This document shows positions 34,878 through 45,782 of a stretch of 64,000 nucleotides of DNA, piece by piece. The notes beneath the pieces were generated by a model that saw nothing but the letters and a program-made list of their open reading frames with translations, ran no database searches and had not been told where the DNA came from. The translations under genes were made by a program, and so were the position numbers. The DNA comes from Petrolisthes cinctipes (taxonomy: Eukaryota; Arthropoda; Malacostraca; Decapoda; Porcellanidae), in assembly GCA_033782935.1 (NCBI GenBank), contig JAWQEG010001220.1, forward strand, positions 186,001-250,000, written 5' to 3'. Each line of letters opens with the position of its first letter. The first letter of the stretch is position 1.

Positions 34878-37216
34878 TTATGCCCTAAGCCGTTCAAGTG
34901 TCTTCCTCACTCCTAAGTGGGCAGCAAAGGGAATACCATGAGCTAGCCTAATTAGTTCCTGCCGGCACACACTCGGCACAACTAGCTGGTGTACATCCCT
35001 CAATCCCTCATCCACACTAGTATGAGGAGGTCTCCACCTCCTGTACAAAACTCCATCCTTCTCATATAAACATGATCCCTTTTCTTCCCCCACATTTTCA
35101 ACTGCCAGGCTTCTTAACTCTTGGATACCTGGGTCACTACCTTGCAAATTCTTAAATTTATCAACATCAACACACTCTAAAGACAACTGCTTACTAGAGG
35201 TATCTGAAAAAAGATTAGTTAAAGAAAGGTCGTCCGGTGATTCTCCATCGCCTTCGACGTCCTCCACTGGTGGGTCGGAAGGAGTTAAAACTTCCTCGGC
35301 TGCTTCCACACGCCGGCTCTCCTCCACCCTTGACATCGATCGGATCACGGCACATACGGGGAAGTTCATCTGGTCCTCTTCCTCCACAACTTCGGCAGGT
35401 ACAGGATCCTTGGTCATTACTGGGGCACTCACTTCCTCACCCCGAACCAAATCATTCCCAAGTATTAGATCCACATCAGGCTCGGGCAATGACTCCACCA
35501 CTCCAACCTGTGCCGTCCCTTTAAATAAATCACAACTCACCCTACACTCCACCAAAGGAACCATCAGGGAGCTTCCAACTCCCCTGAGCAAAACAAAATT
35601 CTTGGAATTCACCTCAACATGTTTCGGTCTTACCCACAGAGTAATTGTAGAACCAGTGTCTCGGAGTATCTTAACAGGATGCTGGGATTCCCCCAGCTTG
35701 ACCAACCCATCAGACCGAGACGGAGCATAACAGTCCCCAGCCGTAGTATCCGTAGCTACCGACTGGACAACAGCTCCTGTAACGTCAGACATGGGAACAG
35801 CATCCACTGCACCCTTCCCTCCTTCTGAAAGAACTCTATCTTTAGAAGTGGGTAAAACAGAGTTATCCCTACTATCCTTTCGGGGCTCAGAAACTGTGAC
35901 AATAGCTCTGTCACAAGAAACAAAATTAGTAGGCCTAACAACTCCTGCCTTTCTCCAACATCTGTCTACAGTATGCCCTGTTTTGTGGCAATAAGTACAT
36001 GTGAAAGTTCGTGTCCAAGGTTTGTGTAGAGTGCGTGTAGGTGTTTGTGCATGTTTGATACCTGTGGGACTGGGGCTGGTGAAATGAGTGTTTTTAGAAT
36101 TCGGGGAGACATCGCTAACATAATTTTTATTATTGGTGGTTGGAGGGGGTCTATTGTGCCCTTTGTCTTTGGCTTTAAATTGCTTCCTGACTAAAACGTA
36201 ATCATCAGCATAAACTGCAGCTTCCTCAGCTGTCTTTACTCTCTTATCACTTATAAACATCTGCAAATCTGGCTCCATCTGGCTCAGAAATTGCTCCAAC
36301 TTAACCACCTCCTCCAACCTACAATAGTTATCTTCTACTTCCTCACTTCTTATCCATGCTTGAAATAGGTCACTCTGATATTTCATAAATTCAATCCATG
36401 TCTCATTAGGACGTTTCTTACTATTATGGTACCTCTGTCTGTAAGCTTCTGGTCTTAATTCATACGTCCTCAGTACAGCAGACTTTAAGGTTTCATAATT
36501 CAAAGATTCCTGAAAACTGAGAGCATCAAATGCTCTTAAAGCTTTACCACAAAATACTGACTGTGCCAGCGTTGACCATCGTTCCTTCGGCCACCCACTA
36601 CCCTCTGCTACCTTCTCAAACCTCTGGAAAAATTCAGCAACATGGTCTTCATCAAACTTAGGAACCAACCTGTGCTGTTCTGATGACACACCCGACGCAA
36701 CCTGTCGTCGTGGCTCATGGTCCACTTTATATTTCTCCAACTCCAATTCCAGTTTCCTTTGTTCAAACTCTAACTTCCTTTGCTCTCTCTCAGACTCTAA
36801 TCTCCTTTCCTCTCTCTCAGACTCTAACCTCCTTTGCTCAAACTCTAATTGTAGCATACGGAACTCATGGTCACGCCAGCTTGGTCATTCCCAAATTGTT
36901 TATTCTGAACCACAGTGGATTCAAGCAAATCAGAATGTACAGACCAGTCACTTACGACAGAAGCATTATCCTTCCTCTCGGCAAAATCATACAATTCAGT
37001 GCTGCATAGATGGTGGCAAATCAGGTTAGCTAGTGGAAATGCGTTGGAACTTTCAAAGGCAAGTTCCAACTTCTGTGCAACAAGTAATAATTCCTCTCTC
37101 CTCAGTGCTCTTACTCTCTTGGGATTAGGACTTGAATTAATAAACTCTGCAGCATCCTGCTCAGAAATGATATGAAGTGGAGCACCCCTTTCACTAGCCA
37201 CACCCTGAGTCTCCAT
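34878..37216 (-). pseudogene. Gmr1-like gag, protease and integrase N-terminus
   Basis: ATG at 37216. The first frame (37216-36845) and the next (36857-34878) are joined by a frameshift near 36855, just before a long charged coiled coil of LESEREERR-type repeats. Then follow a SCAN-like capsid segment (WSTLAQSVFCGKALRAFDAL ... RPEAYRQRYH ... FLSQMEPDLQMFI), zinc knuckle CTYCHKTGHTVDRC, protease LRDTGSTITLWV with LILGNDLV, and the start of the integrase zinc-binding domain (HGIPFAAHLG). The frame ends at a TAA (34878-34880) inside the integrase where an amino-acid codon is expected (RLRA-stop-FYWPAM). Confidence 0.85.
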
Positions 37217-37350
37217 TGCTCACTAACTATTAGGCAAAGTACACAAAAATGAAAAAATGCAATACAAGAAAATACAACAGTAATGCAATGCTAGAACACC
37301 AGTCTCAGTTCAACAAAAATTGGAAATCCTGGCGAGGTCGCCAATTTATA

Positions 37351-38514
37351 TGTTACGGACGGAGGGTAGAGATACGGTACAGTAATAGTCACTAGACTAG
37401 ACTTACCCCAAAGTTAGCTATCAACAGAATAAAATAGCACTGGGTGGCAGGTATCTGACTATTAAAGTTATGAATTATAAGTAAAAGTACAAACCCAGCC
37501 TATATGAAAGAATGCTAACACAACCCAAAGAGACCGTCCATACATATAACCAGGTTCGGATACAATGAATAAAAGATGATGGAGAAACTACTCTGATTTT
37601 CTATAATATATTTTAACACTAAGAACAAACACAAAGACAAACAATAAACACTGAAAGAATTAGTAAATGAAATAAGGATTCCCAACTATGACAGAACGTG
37701 AGACAAAGTTCCCAGAATATATAATGCACTTGCAATAATCACTCAATAACTCACTACCACTGTGCCATCACTTCAATAACACAAGGCTTTAGGCACACAT
37801 AAACACAGAATTAATCTATCAATAATAATAGTAAGTTAGCACTTCACTGGCACATATAATAAGTACACATCAATGCATCACAACACACATGTAATAATAT
37901 AATAATAGTAATAATATGAGAGTGACCCTATGTTACTGTGAGAAGAATATAGAAGTAAACACAAAATTATACTTATCAAACGTTGCGAGTCTCCATCCGA
38001 ATCTCACCACACTCACTCACTTACAAAAACCCAAACTGAGTTGTCCCTGTCCCACTGGTAACTGAGCTCTACAGCCTTAACCCCTCGCCTTATATTCCAT
38101 TGGCTAAACAAAGGGTATACTGTTAGCTTCACAAAGAAAAACAAGCGCATCTCCGAACTGTTACTTTAACACTGACTTAAGCACACATCACTCCTACGTT
38201 CCCTCCCAAGAAACTATTGGAAGTCAATAGGAGTAAAATCGGAGAGTTTATCACATATGCAGCTGCGAGAAGGGGGAGAGAAGGCGTACGAATCCAGCGA
38301 ATCTAGCTGGCCAAGGCACGCTCACCCTTCTGACAAGAATAAAAGAAAATGAAATAATTAAATAATCTAGCTTCGCACACATTAGATAAGATAGCGTCGC
38401 ACACAACAGATCCGGGTGCGAGCTTGTACTACCCTCTCACTCCTTCTCTCACAGTCACTGTCAAAAATGGATAGCAAAACTAACAAATTAATAATTATTC
38501 AGGCACGCGTAACA
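37351..38514 (-). repeat. Gmr1-like 5' LTR (1164 bp) and primer site
   Basis: Near copy of the 3' LTR. In the sense direction, six bases after it, TGGCGACCTCGCCAGG (about 37329-37344) forms a primer site. It resembles the tRNA-Arg sites of 412/mdg1 elements, but that match is from memory and tentative. Confidence 0.85.
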
Positions 38515-38950
38515 ATATATGTGTATTTTTTTTTATTTTTTTATTTTTTTTTTTTTTGTCTTTAGTGAAGCCATTCCTCACATGTGTACCAATTGTAATT
38601 ATTTTTAGTACCCTTACTCCTCTCAAAATTCTTTTTTTTTTGGGGGGGAGGGGGGGTACTGAAGTGAATCAAGCAAGCTGTACACGTACTCACCACTCAA
38701 GACGCTTCTCTATCGTCACTTGGCCCAGGCTTTCCCGCCTTCCCACACAGGGGTCAGAGTTCAGTTGACTCCTGGCTTCAGACACGCGAGCACCTCTCCA
38801 CTCCCCTCGCTACTCTGAGCCAAACACACTCACACACCACGCTGCTTGATTCACCACAACCTGTTACCCAAGTGTTACCTACCAATAAACTACCTTGTAC
38901 TGCACAGTGAGTCTTCAATCATCCTGGGTGATAACTTCCCATATCATTAT
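38515..38950 (+). repeat. A2 distal 3' UTR, polypurine tract and 3' LTR
   Basis: 38515-38659 is T-rich UTR ending in a G-rich polypurine tract (GGGGGGGAGGGGGGG at about 38642-38656). The LTR runs 38660-38950, beginning TGAAGTGAATC (one change from TGTAGTG) and ending ATCATTAT. Its body matches the LTRs at 42893-46094 (CTCCTGGCTTCAGACACGCG) and not the A2 5' LTR. Confidence 0.82.
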
Positions 38951-38952
38951 AG

Positions 38953-39399
38953 TATCTAACAATCTCAGAATTTCAACCTACAATTAAATATATTCCTGGG
39001 CGTTTCAATAGAGTTGCAGATGCTTTATCTCGCAATGTATCAGCTGCTGCTGTTATTCCCACTTATAGTGATGTAGACTTCAATGTGGAACTTGTTAAAA
39101 CTGAACAAAAGAAAGACAAATTTTGGTCACGGGTCATTTATGTTTTGGTTTCAGGTGACGAGACTAATAACCTACCAGAGTTACCAATCCCACTAACACA
39201 GTTTGAGGTAATAGATGACACTTTGTTCAGGAAGCTTGAGAAACAAACTAACATTTCTTTACAAGTGGTAGTCCCTGATACATTAATTAAGACTGTACTA
39301 ACGCTTATGCATAATCATCCACAAGCCAGACATCCGGGAAGAGATCGCTGTATAGCGAAAACTAGACAAAAATATTATTGGTTCAATCTCCTCGCAGAC
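38953..39399 (+). pseudogene. Errantivirus-like RNase H end and integrase N-terminus
   Basis: Starts inside RNase H: IKYIPGRFNRVADALSR, its last block. A linker follows, then the integrase zinc-binding start (LMHNHPQARHPGRDR, then RQKYYWFNLLAD). The frame is open but ends at the P-type insertion after the 8-bp target (39392-39399). The upstream RT is not in the window. Confidence 0.82.
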
Positions 39400-39532
39400 C
39401 ATTGAGGTATAATATAAAGGAGGCGGCATGACGTCACAAAAGTGAAGCCAACTCGCTATTGGTCGAAACAAATCTCAGCTGATCACGTCGGGCCATCAAC
39501 TTCAACAACATTCTTTGCCATTTTTTGTAATA

Positions 39533-39685
39533 ATGCCGGCGTGTTCAGCATATGGGTGTACCCAGAGAGACAGGAGTCTTTCTACTACATTTCATAGGTA
39601 TGTTAAGAAAGTCATACAGAAAAATATACGACAGAAATGGACAAATCAACGAAGTGAAATTCATCACCTGCCTCGCACACCGTGA
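39533..39685 (+). pseudogene. THAP-domain N-terminal fragment of a P-type transposase
   Basis: A 50-codon frame MPACSAYGCTQRDRS...FHRYVKK...RQKW. The start Met-Pro-x-Cys-x4-Cys, the FHR block and the Trp fit the first half of a THAP zinc finger, which binds the termini in P transposases. It stops (TGA 39683-39685) before the second Cys-x2-His pair. The start codon lies 134 bp inside the left terminus, as expected for the first exon. Probably a remnant. Confidence 0.7.
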
Positions 39686-40235
39686 CACCCATGTCCTGTA
39701 GAATATAGATACTGTACACACAAAAACTGCAAAGCCAAGGCTTATATAGTGTTGTGATATTAACTGTTAATGTTTAATGTATAAATGGCATTGACAGGGT
39801 TATAAAAGATAAACTGGCTACATGGGGTGACCTACTTGTTAGGGTTGGCCTGTAGGATAACTGAGTGTTGAGAGATTGTATTATGAATGTTTTAGCATAT
39901 TTCATAATGTTTTAAAGATATTTAATTTATAATTGTGTTTACTACGTAGACTATTTGGTTGTTGAGAACTTAGGTCTAAGTTATAGTACCGTAGTCTAAG
40001 TTAAGCCAATGTGCCAAAAGAGTTTTTATAATTGTAAAATTACGGCCTGGGACTGATGAGTAAAATTAGTGTTTTTATGTGAATCAGAGTGAACTGAAAC
40101 TGAGTAAGTGATGACACACTTTATGCAGTAACATCCACGCAGCCATAATGGTAAGATTCCATGTGGCTTATAAGTGGTAAAATGGGTTTGATACAAGACA
40201 CTACACCTGAGTGTGAACTCTATTACATGACAGTT

Positions 40236-40610
40236 CTGGGTGTTACACTACACATCTCTTCACCATAATATACACATCTTCACTACACATCACATCACCA
40301 GTACCATATACACATCTTCACTACCCTATACACATCTTCAGTACACTATACACATCTTCACTACACACACATCTCCATTACCTTATACACATCAACACAC
40401 CACACCACTACACATCACACATCTTCACTACACTATACACATCACAACACACCACATCTTCACTACACTATGTAAATCTTCACTACCCTATACATATCTT
40501 CACTACATTATACACATCTTCACTACACTATGTAGGCTACATTTTCACTGCACATCACACCACACATCTTCACTACACTATACACATCTTCACTTCACTA
40601 TACACATCTT
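40236..40610. repeat. Minisatellite of CACTACACTATACACATCTT-type units
   Basis: Irregular tandem units of about 16-20 bp (CTTCACTACACTATACACAT and variants) across nearly 380 bp of the P-type element. The open frame over it is an artefact of the repeat. Confidence 0.85.
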
Positions 40611-40714
40611 ACTGTATATAATCTTATTTATATACTGTACTTAAAGAGTGACATAAGGCCTTCCAGCGTCTCATACTAGAACTCTTTATATAATTAATTT
40701 TATTTGCATTTGTA

Positions 40715-40928
40715 CAGTTGCCCACACATGAAGCTGTTATGGCTCGTTACTTGTGAGGTGGCTACAACGAAAGGAAATTTAAGTGAAAAAAGATGTAGTT
40801 CGTTGACAGGCAGACAATAAAATATTATTACTGTCTGCTTGTCAACAAACTATAACTTTTGCTCACTTTCCTTCCCGTTGTAGGTATCGCAAGTAGCGAG
40901 GCGTACCAGATTCATGTGTGGGCAACTG
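40715..40928. mobile_element. Palindromic MITE copy 1, TA target
   Basis: 214 bp that folds back almost completely. Termini CAGTTGCCCACACATGAA and its inverse, flanked by TA on both sides, point to a Tc1/mariner-type non-autonomous element. A second copy is at 61137. No coding capacity. Confidence 0.88.
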
Positions 40929-41327
40929 TACTTGTTGTTATTTCTCTGTACCCTTATAATACTGTCTGTGGGTTGGTGTGTCAGCCATGATCTCTTTTAC
41001 TATACTTTTTGCATAAAATAAACTATTCATTCATTAATTCATTCATTCTTTCATGAAACAGCGGTATTTAATGGGTTTAAGTACTTTTGATAATATACAG
41101 AATTGGATAATTTTATGCAGTTATCATATATGGAACAAATTCAAGTCTCTTTCTGGCTGTAATTATACTTATGAGAAAATAAGAGCATAATTATAATGGG
41201 TTTAAAGCGGACGGGGCAATGTTTTGAGTCAATGGGGGGTAGGGTAATAGGCTCCGCCCCTGGCTTCACTTATTAGGGTGTACAGGACGAACGGCTCATG
41301 CCGCCTCCTCTATATTATACCTCCATG

Positions 41328-42388
41328 GCGCAGACGTGGAGAAACATATCAAGAATTGTGAATCATGCCATGCTCATAAAGGTAGTACAATGGGCCCAGC
41401 CCCTATTTTAAATTACCCAATACCTGAACAACCATGGGATGTTGTTGGTATAGATATACTAAGCTTACCAATGAGTCATCAAGGCTCCAAATATTGCCTT
41501 GTATGTGTAGACCATTTCTCACGTTATGTGGTCATTACTCCTTTGCAGACAAAAACAGCAGAAGAGGTTGCAAATAAACTTGTAACAAACTTACTTTGCC
41601 AGTACACCACTCCTAAGGTGATACTAACAGACAATGGTAAAGAATTTACTAATAATTTGTTACGAAACATATGTGATCAATATCATATAAAACAAACTTT
41701 TATTACAGCATATCATCCAGCCAGCAACGGTCTCACAGAAAGAGAAAATAGTAAAATACTTGAAGTTTTGCGACATGTGGCTAATCCTATGCAAGGATCA
41801 TGGGAAGACAGCTGGATCGCCTTTACAGCTGCCTCCATTAACGGTTCCATAAATTCATCAGTGGGCAAGTCCCCGCATTATATCCTATATGGAACAGACA
41901 AAAGACTTCCATTTGACATAATAACTGGAAATTCTCCTCCAGCATATAATATGGATGACTATTCCATTAGACAACTACAAGTGTTTAATAACATCCATAA
42001 GGAAGTCAGGAAACACCTAGAAGGTAGCAGGCAGGAGATGATGATCAAACAACATACTCAAGCTGTGAATATAGATGTTGCTATAGGGGAGAATGTCATG
42101 GTAAAATCCCCAGAAAGAGTATCAAAGTTAACTCCAAAGTTTGTTGGTCCATATGAAATAACTGACATGGCCCATGGAAATAAAATAAAAATAAAGGATA
42201 TAAAAACGGGGAAGGTAGAATTAGTACATGTGGATAGGTGTAAAAAGATAAACTTAAATGAACCACCTATAACACACACAACACAATCACAAGAAATAAT
42301 AAACTCCACTCCCACATCAAGTAAAAGAAATACATGCAGACAAAAACTTAGGTCTGCAAAACAAACTAAATATTGGCATTTATTTCAG
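41328..42388 (+). pseudogene. Errantivirus-like integrase core and C-terminus
   Basis: Resumes after the P-type element with HIKNCESCHAHKG (CX2C), then VVGIDILSLP, LTDNGKEFTNN and NGLTERENSK, giving an intact D,D,E set. The C-terminal barrel (IGENVMVKSPERVSKLTPKFVGPYEI) carries a GPY/F-type motif. The frame is open and runs without a stop into the env signal peptide at 42389. A TTATTTCAG just before that ATG looks like a splice acceptor for the subgenomic env RNA, as used by gypsy-type errantiviruses. Confidence 0.85.
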
Positions 42389-42892
42389 ATGGGGAACAAG
42401 ACTCTATCACTGTTTTTGCTGGGCACAGCGCTTGTTACACTTGCCCAACAAACAGCAGTTCCAGCCCAAGTACTGAAGACAGGTGCTTTGGTTGAACATA
42501 GAGGAAAAGTCTTGATAGTGGAAGATTTAGTTACTGTACAATTGGAAGTTCACGGATTACTTGATATGCCAGATCGAGATAATTTATAACCTTGGACAGC
42601 ATGTATCAGAATTACACAGACATGTAGAAGCTGTCACAACACAAGCAAATAATTTTTATAACAACCAGGATATGAATGCTAGCTCTGATGTTAAAGCTAA
42701 ACCACTTCTAGCCTACTTCTATAATAATACTAGACCTGTAAAAATGACTCTACAGTTACAAACTAACAGGGTAGATAGGCTAGTAACAATAATACATGAT
42801 ATGAAGTTATCATTTCCTGAAGAACCACATAAGGTGAGGCAATCTGCCCATGATCTTCGTCAGAGACGTGGCCTTTTCAATTTCATGGGACT
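42389..42892 (+). pseudogene. Errantivirus-like envelope, N-terminal part
   Basis: ATG at 42389 starts a hydrophobic signal peptide (MGNKTLSLFLLGTALVTLA). A frameshift near 42580 separates it from the next segment. That segment ends in the dibasic furin-type site RQRR followed by a Gly/Phe-rich fusion-peptide start, the layout of F-type fusion proteins of errantiviruses and baculoviruses. The CsRn1 array is inserted a few codons into the fusion peptide, at target GGACT. Confidence 0.82.
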
Positions 42893-43204
42893 ATAACGAT
42901 ATGGGACGTTATCACCCAGGATGATTGAAGACTCACTGTGCCGTACAAGGTAGTTTATTGGTAGGTAACACTTGGGTAACAGGTTGTGGTGAATCAAGCA
43001 AGGTGGTGTGTGAGTTGGTTTGGCTCAGAGTAGCGAGGGGAGTGGAGAGGTGCTCTCGTGTCTGAAGCCAGGAGTGAACTGAGTGGAGGGCGGGAAGCGG
43101 CTGGGCCAAGCACCTGTGTGGGAAGGTGTGTGAAGGCGGGAAAACGGCTGGGCCAAGTGAGGGTAGAGAAACGCAGTATGAGAATGCTTGCTTGATTCAC
43201 TACA
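42893..43204 (-). repeat. Array LTR 1 (outer, 3')
   Basis: Sense TGTAGTGAATCAAGC to ATCGTTAT. Polypurine tract at about 43205-43228. Confidence 0.93.
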
Positions 43205-43455
43205 GTACCCCCCCTCCCCCCAAAAAAAAGAATTTTGAGAGGAGTGAGGGTAATAAAAATAATTACAATTGGTACACATGTGAGGAATGGCCTCACTAAA
43301 GACAATATAAAGAAAATAAATACACATATATACATATATTAAAATGGGGACAACCTGGAAACATATTCATGAGCCATGCTTGATGGGTAGTGTTGCACAA
43401 AAGAGTACGTGTGAGGTGTGGATTGTCGTATGGTCGAGAAAGGCAAGTGTGTGAT

Positions 43456-44094
43456 TTAATAGTAGGTGCAAGATGTGTGAGGCTGGTTGTCGAGTAGGTG
43501 CATGTCTGTGTTGGCTAGCATGGATATATATTTATGTGGTCGCTTGATGGTACGTCCTGCGCGTGTAGTAAACCCTACAGGTACCATGTCTGGCTCGTTC
43601 TCCAGTGGCAATATCTGTGGTGGTGGTGGTGGTGTGACTGGGCGTGTAGGTGTCCGTGGCCGGCCGTGGGGGCTGGCAGGACGAGGGGGAGTGGCAGGTA
43701 CGACATGAATAATAGGAGGCTGGTCCTGAGGGAGATTAAGAGGGATTACACATATAGAGTCATTTGGTAGAGGGTCGGCAGGCCTGGGGAATGGGTTGAG
43801 TGAGGCAGGTTCAGGTATGGGATTAAGCGGGGGTGCGGGTGGGGGTGTAGGTGAGGCAGGTTCAGGTAATGTAGGAGGGGTAGGTACGTTATGGGGTGTA
43901 GGTGGCGAAGGATGGATAACGGTTGCATAATGGTCGGGGGGTTTAGGTGTCCCTACGATTGATGGTGTGTGAGTGGAGGTTGATGGTTGTGATTGTGATG
44001 TGTGAGTGGAGGTTGATGGTTGTGGGGAGTTGTCCTGGGTAGTAGTGTGGGGGGGTCGTGATAGTGAAGGAGGGGGAGCAGTGTAGCAACACAA
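43456..44094 (-). pseudogene. CsRn1 pol C-terminal remnant, unit 1
   Basis: 212-codon Pro/Thr/Ser-rich frame matching the A2 pol C-terminus (LPNDSICVIPLNLPQDQPP ... GRTIKRPHKY) and ending at the same residue. It starts just after the deletion junction with the leader. Unlike A2, this stretch is free of frameshifts. It has no enzymatic domain. Confidence 0.8.
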
Positions 44095-44337
44095 GGTGTG
44101 GAGAGTGGCGCGGTGGAGCCCGTGTTGTGGAACTGGAGTGGTCCACGTGGGGTGGAGAGTGGAGTGTATGTTTTGGAGCAGGAGAGTGGTCCAGGAGCAA
44201 CACGTAAGATGGAGAGTGGAGTTGTGTAGTTGTATAGCTTGGTTCAGGGCGGATGTATAAGGTTACCTGCTGGGTTGTCGCTGCACACGTGGATAGTCGT
44301 TTCAGGCTGGATGTAATTTTTCCCGGGGTCACCAGTT

Positions 44338-44649
44338 ATAACGATATGGGACGTTATCACCCAGGATGATTGAAGACTCACTGTGCAGTACAAGGTAGTT
44401 TATTGGTAGGTAACACTTGGGTAACAGGTTGTGGTGAATCAAGCAAGGTGGTGTGTGAGTTGGTTTGGCTCAGAGTAGCGAGGGGAGTGGAGAGGTGCTC
44501 GCGTGTCTGAAGCCAGGAGTGAACTGAGTGGAGGGCGGGAAGCGGCTGGGCCAAGCACCTGTGTGGGAAGGTGTGTGAAGGCGGGAAAACGGCTGGGCCA
44601 AGTGAGGGTAGAGAAACGCAGTATGAGAATGCTTGCTTGATTCACTACA
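44338..44649 (-). repeat. Array LTR 2 (shared, central)
   Basis: Serves as 5' LTR of the first internal unit and 3' LTR of the second; the primer site TGGTGACCCCGGG is at about 44322-44335, polypurine tract at about 44650-44673. Confidence 0.93.
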
Positions 44650-44900
44650 GTACCCCCCCTCCCCCCAAAAAAAAGAATTTTGAGAGGAGTGAGGGTAATA
44701 AAAATAATTACAATTGGTACACATGTGAGGAATGGCCTCACTAAAGACAATATAAAGAAAATAAATACACATATATACATATATTAAAATGGGGACAACC
44801 TGGAAACATATTCATGAGCCATGCTTGATGGGTAGTGTTGCACAAAAGAGTACGTGTGAGGTGTGGATTGTCGTATGGTCGAGAAAGGCAAGTGTGTGAT

Positions 44901-45539
44901 TTAATAGTAGGTGCAAGATGTGTGAGGCTGGTTGTCGAGTAGGTGCATGTCTGTGTTGGCTAGCATGGATATATATTTATGTGGTCGCTTGATGGTACGT
45001 CCTGCGCGTGTAGTAAACCCTACAGGTACCATGTCTGGCTCGTTCTCCAGTGGCAATATCTGTGGTGGTGGTGGTGGTGTGACTGGGCGTGTAGGTGTCC
45101 GTGGCCGGCCGTGGGGGCTGGCAGGACGAGGGGGAGTGGCAGGTACGACATGAATAATAGGAGGCTGGTCCTGAGGGAGATTAAGAGGGATTACACATAT
45201 AGAGTCATTTGGTAGAGGGTCGGCAGGCCTGGGGGATGGGTTGAGTGAGGCAGGTTCAGGTATGGGATTAAGCGGGGGTGCGGGTGGGGGTGTAGGTGAG
45301 GCAGGTTCAGGTAATGTAGGAGGGGTAGGTACGTTATGGGGTGTAGGTGGCGAAGGATGGATAACGGTTGCATAATGGTCGGGGGGTTTAGGTGTCCCTA
45401 CGATTGATGGTGTGTGAGTGGAGGTTGATGGTTGTGATTGTGATGTGTGAGTGGAGGTTGATGGTTGTGGGGAGTTGTCCTGGGTAGTAGTGTGGGGGGG
45501 TCGTGATAGTGAAGGAGGGGGAGCAGTGTAGCAACACAA
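44901..45539 (-). pseudogene. CsRn1 pol C-terminal remnant, unit 2
   Basis: Near-identical to unit 1. The only amino-acid change seen is Phe to Ser in the NPFPRPADP/NPSPRPADP segment. Confidence 0.8.
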
Positions 45540-45782
45540 GGTGTGGAGAGTGGCGCGGTGGAGCCCGTGTTGTGGAACTGGAGTGGTCCACGTGGGGTGG
45601 AGAGTGGAGTGTATGTTTTGGAGCAGGAGAGTGGTCCAGGAGCAACACGTAAGATGGAGAGTGGAGTTGTGTAGTTGTATAGCTTGGTTCAGGGCGGATG
45701 TATAAGGTTACCTGCTGGGTTGTCGCTGCACACGTGGATAGTCGTTTCAGGCTGGATGTAATTTTTCCCGGGGTCACCAGTT

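Larger units (their letters stand above)
26779..38514 (-). mobile_element. Gmr1-like Ty3/Gypsy element, integrase upstream of RT
   Basis: LTRs of 1171 and 1164 bp start TGTTACGG and end CGTAACA, flanked by ATAT on both sides (low-complexity target). On the minus strand the internal order is gag, protease, integrase, RT, RNase H. That order is known for the Gmr1 group of Ty3/Gypsy elements, whereas most Gypsy elements have RT before integrase. The gag has a SCAN-like region. The element is split inside its integrase by a Tf1-like insertion (30122-34471). The LTRs differ at only a few positions plus a 7-bp length difference, so insertion is fairly recent. Confidence 0.87.
20262..38950 (+). mobile_element. 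CsRn1-type Ty3/Gypsy copy A2, split by an 11.7-kb nested insertion
   Basis: 5' LTR, tRNA-Trp-like primer site, leader, gag, pol and 3' UTR run to 26778. The rest of the 3' UTR, the polypurine tract and 3' LTR resume at 38515. The intervening 26779-38514 is a Gmr1-like element, and the interrupted 3' UTR can be followed across it by comparison with the tandem copies at 42893-46094. The two LTRs belong to different subfamilies and the flanks (GAAAG, AGTAT) do not match, so A2 seems to be a recombinant. Confidence 0.85.
39400..41327. mobile_element. P-superfamily DNA transposon, internally deleted
   Basis: Terminal inverted repeats of about 32 bp start CATTGAGGTATAATATAAAG at the left and CATGGAGGTATAATATAGAG at the right (2 mismatches overall). 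They are flanked by an 8-bp duplication with one mismatch (TCGCAGAC/GCGCAGAC). P elements of flies have 31-bp repeats beginning CATG and 8-bp duplications, and THAP-type transposases. A THAP start is encoded at 39533. No transposase core remains. Inside are a 16-20-bp minisatellite (40236-40610) and a Tc1/mariner-type MITE (40715-40928). Confidence 0.8.

Noticed and set aside
36845..36860. Programmed frameshift in the Gmr1-like gag
   Set aside because: It lies before the capsid domain, not at a gag-pol boundary, with no slippery heptamer; an ordinary indel is simpler.
40240..40644. 134-codon open frame on the + strand
   Set aside because: It is the translation of the CTTCACTACACTATACACAT minisatellite; His/Thr/Tyr repeats with no protein-like composition.
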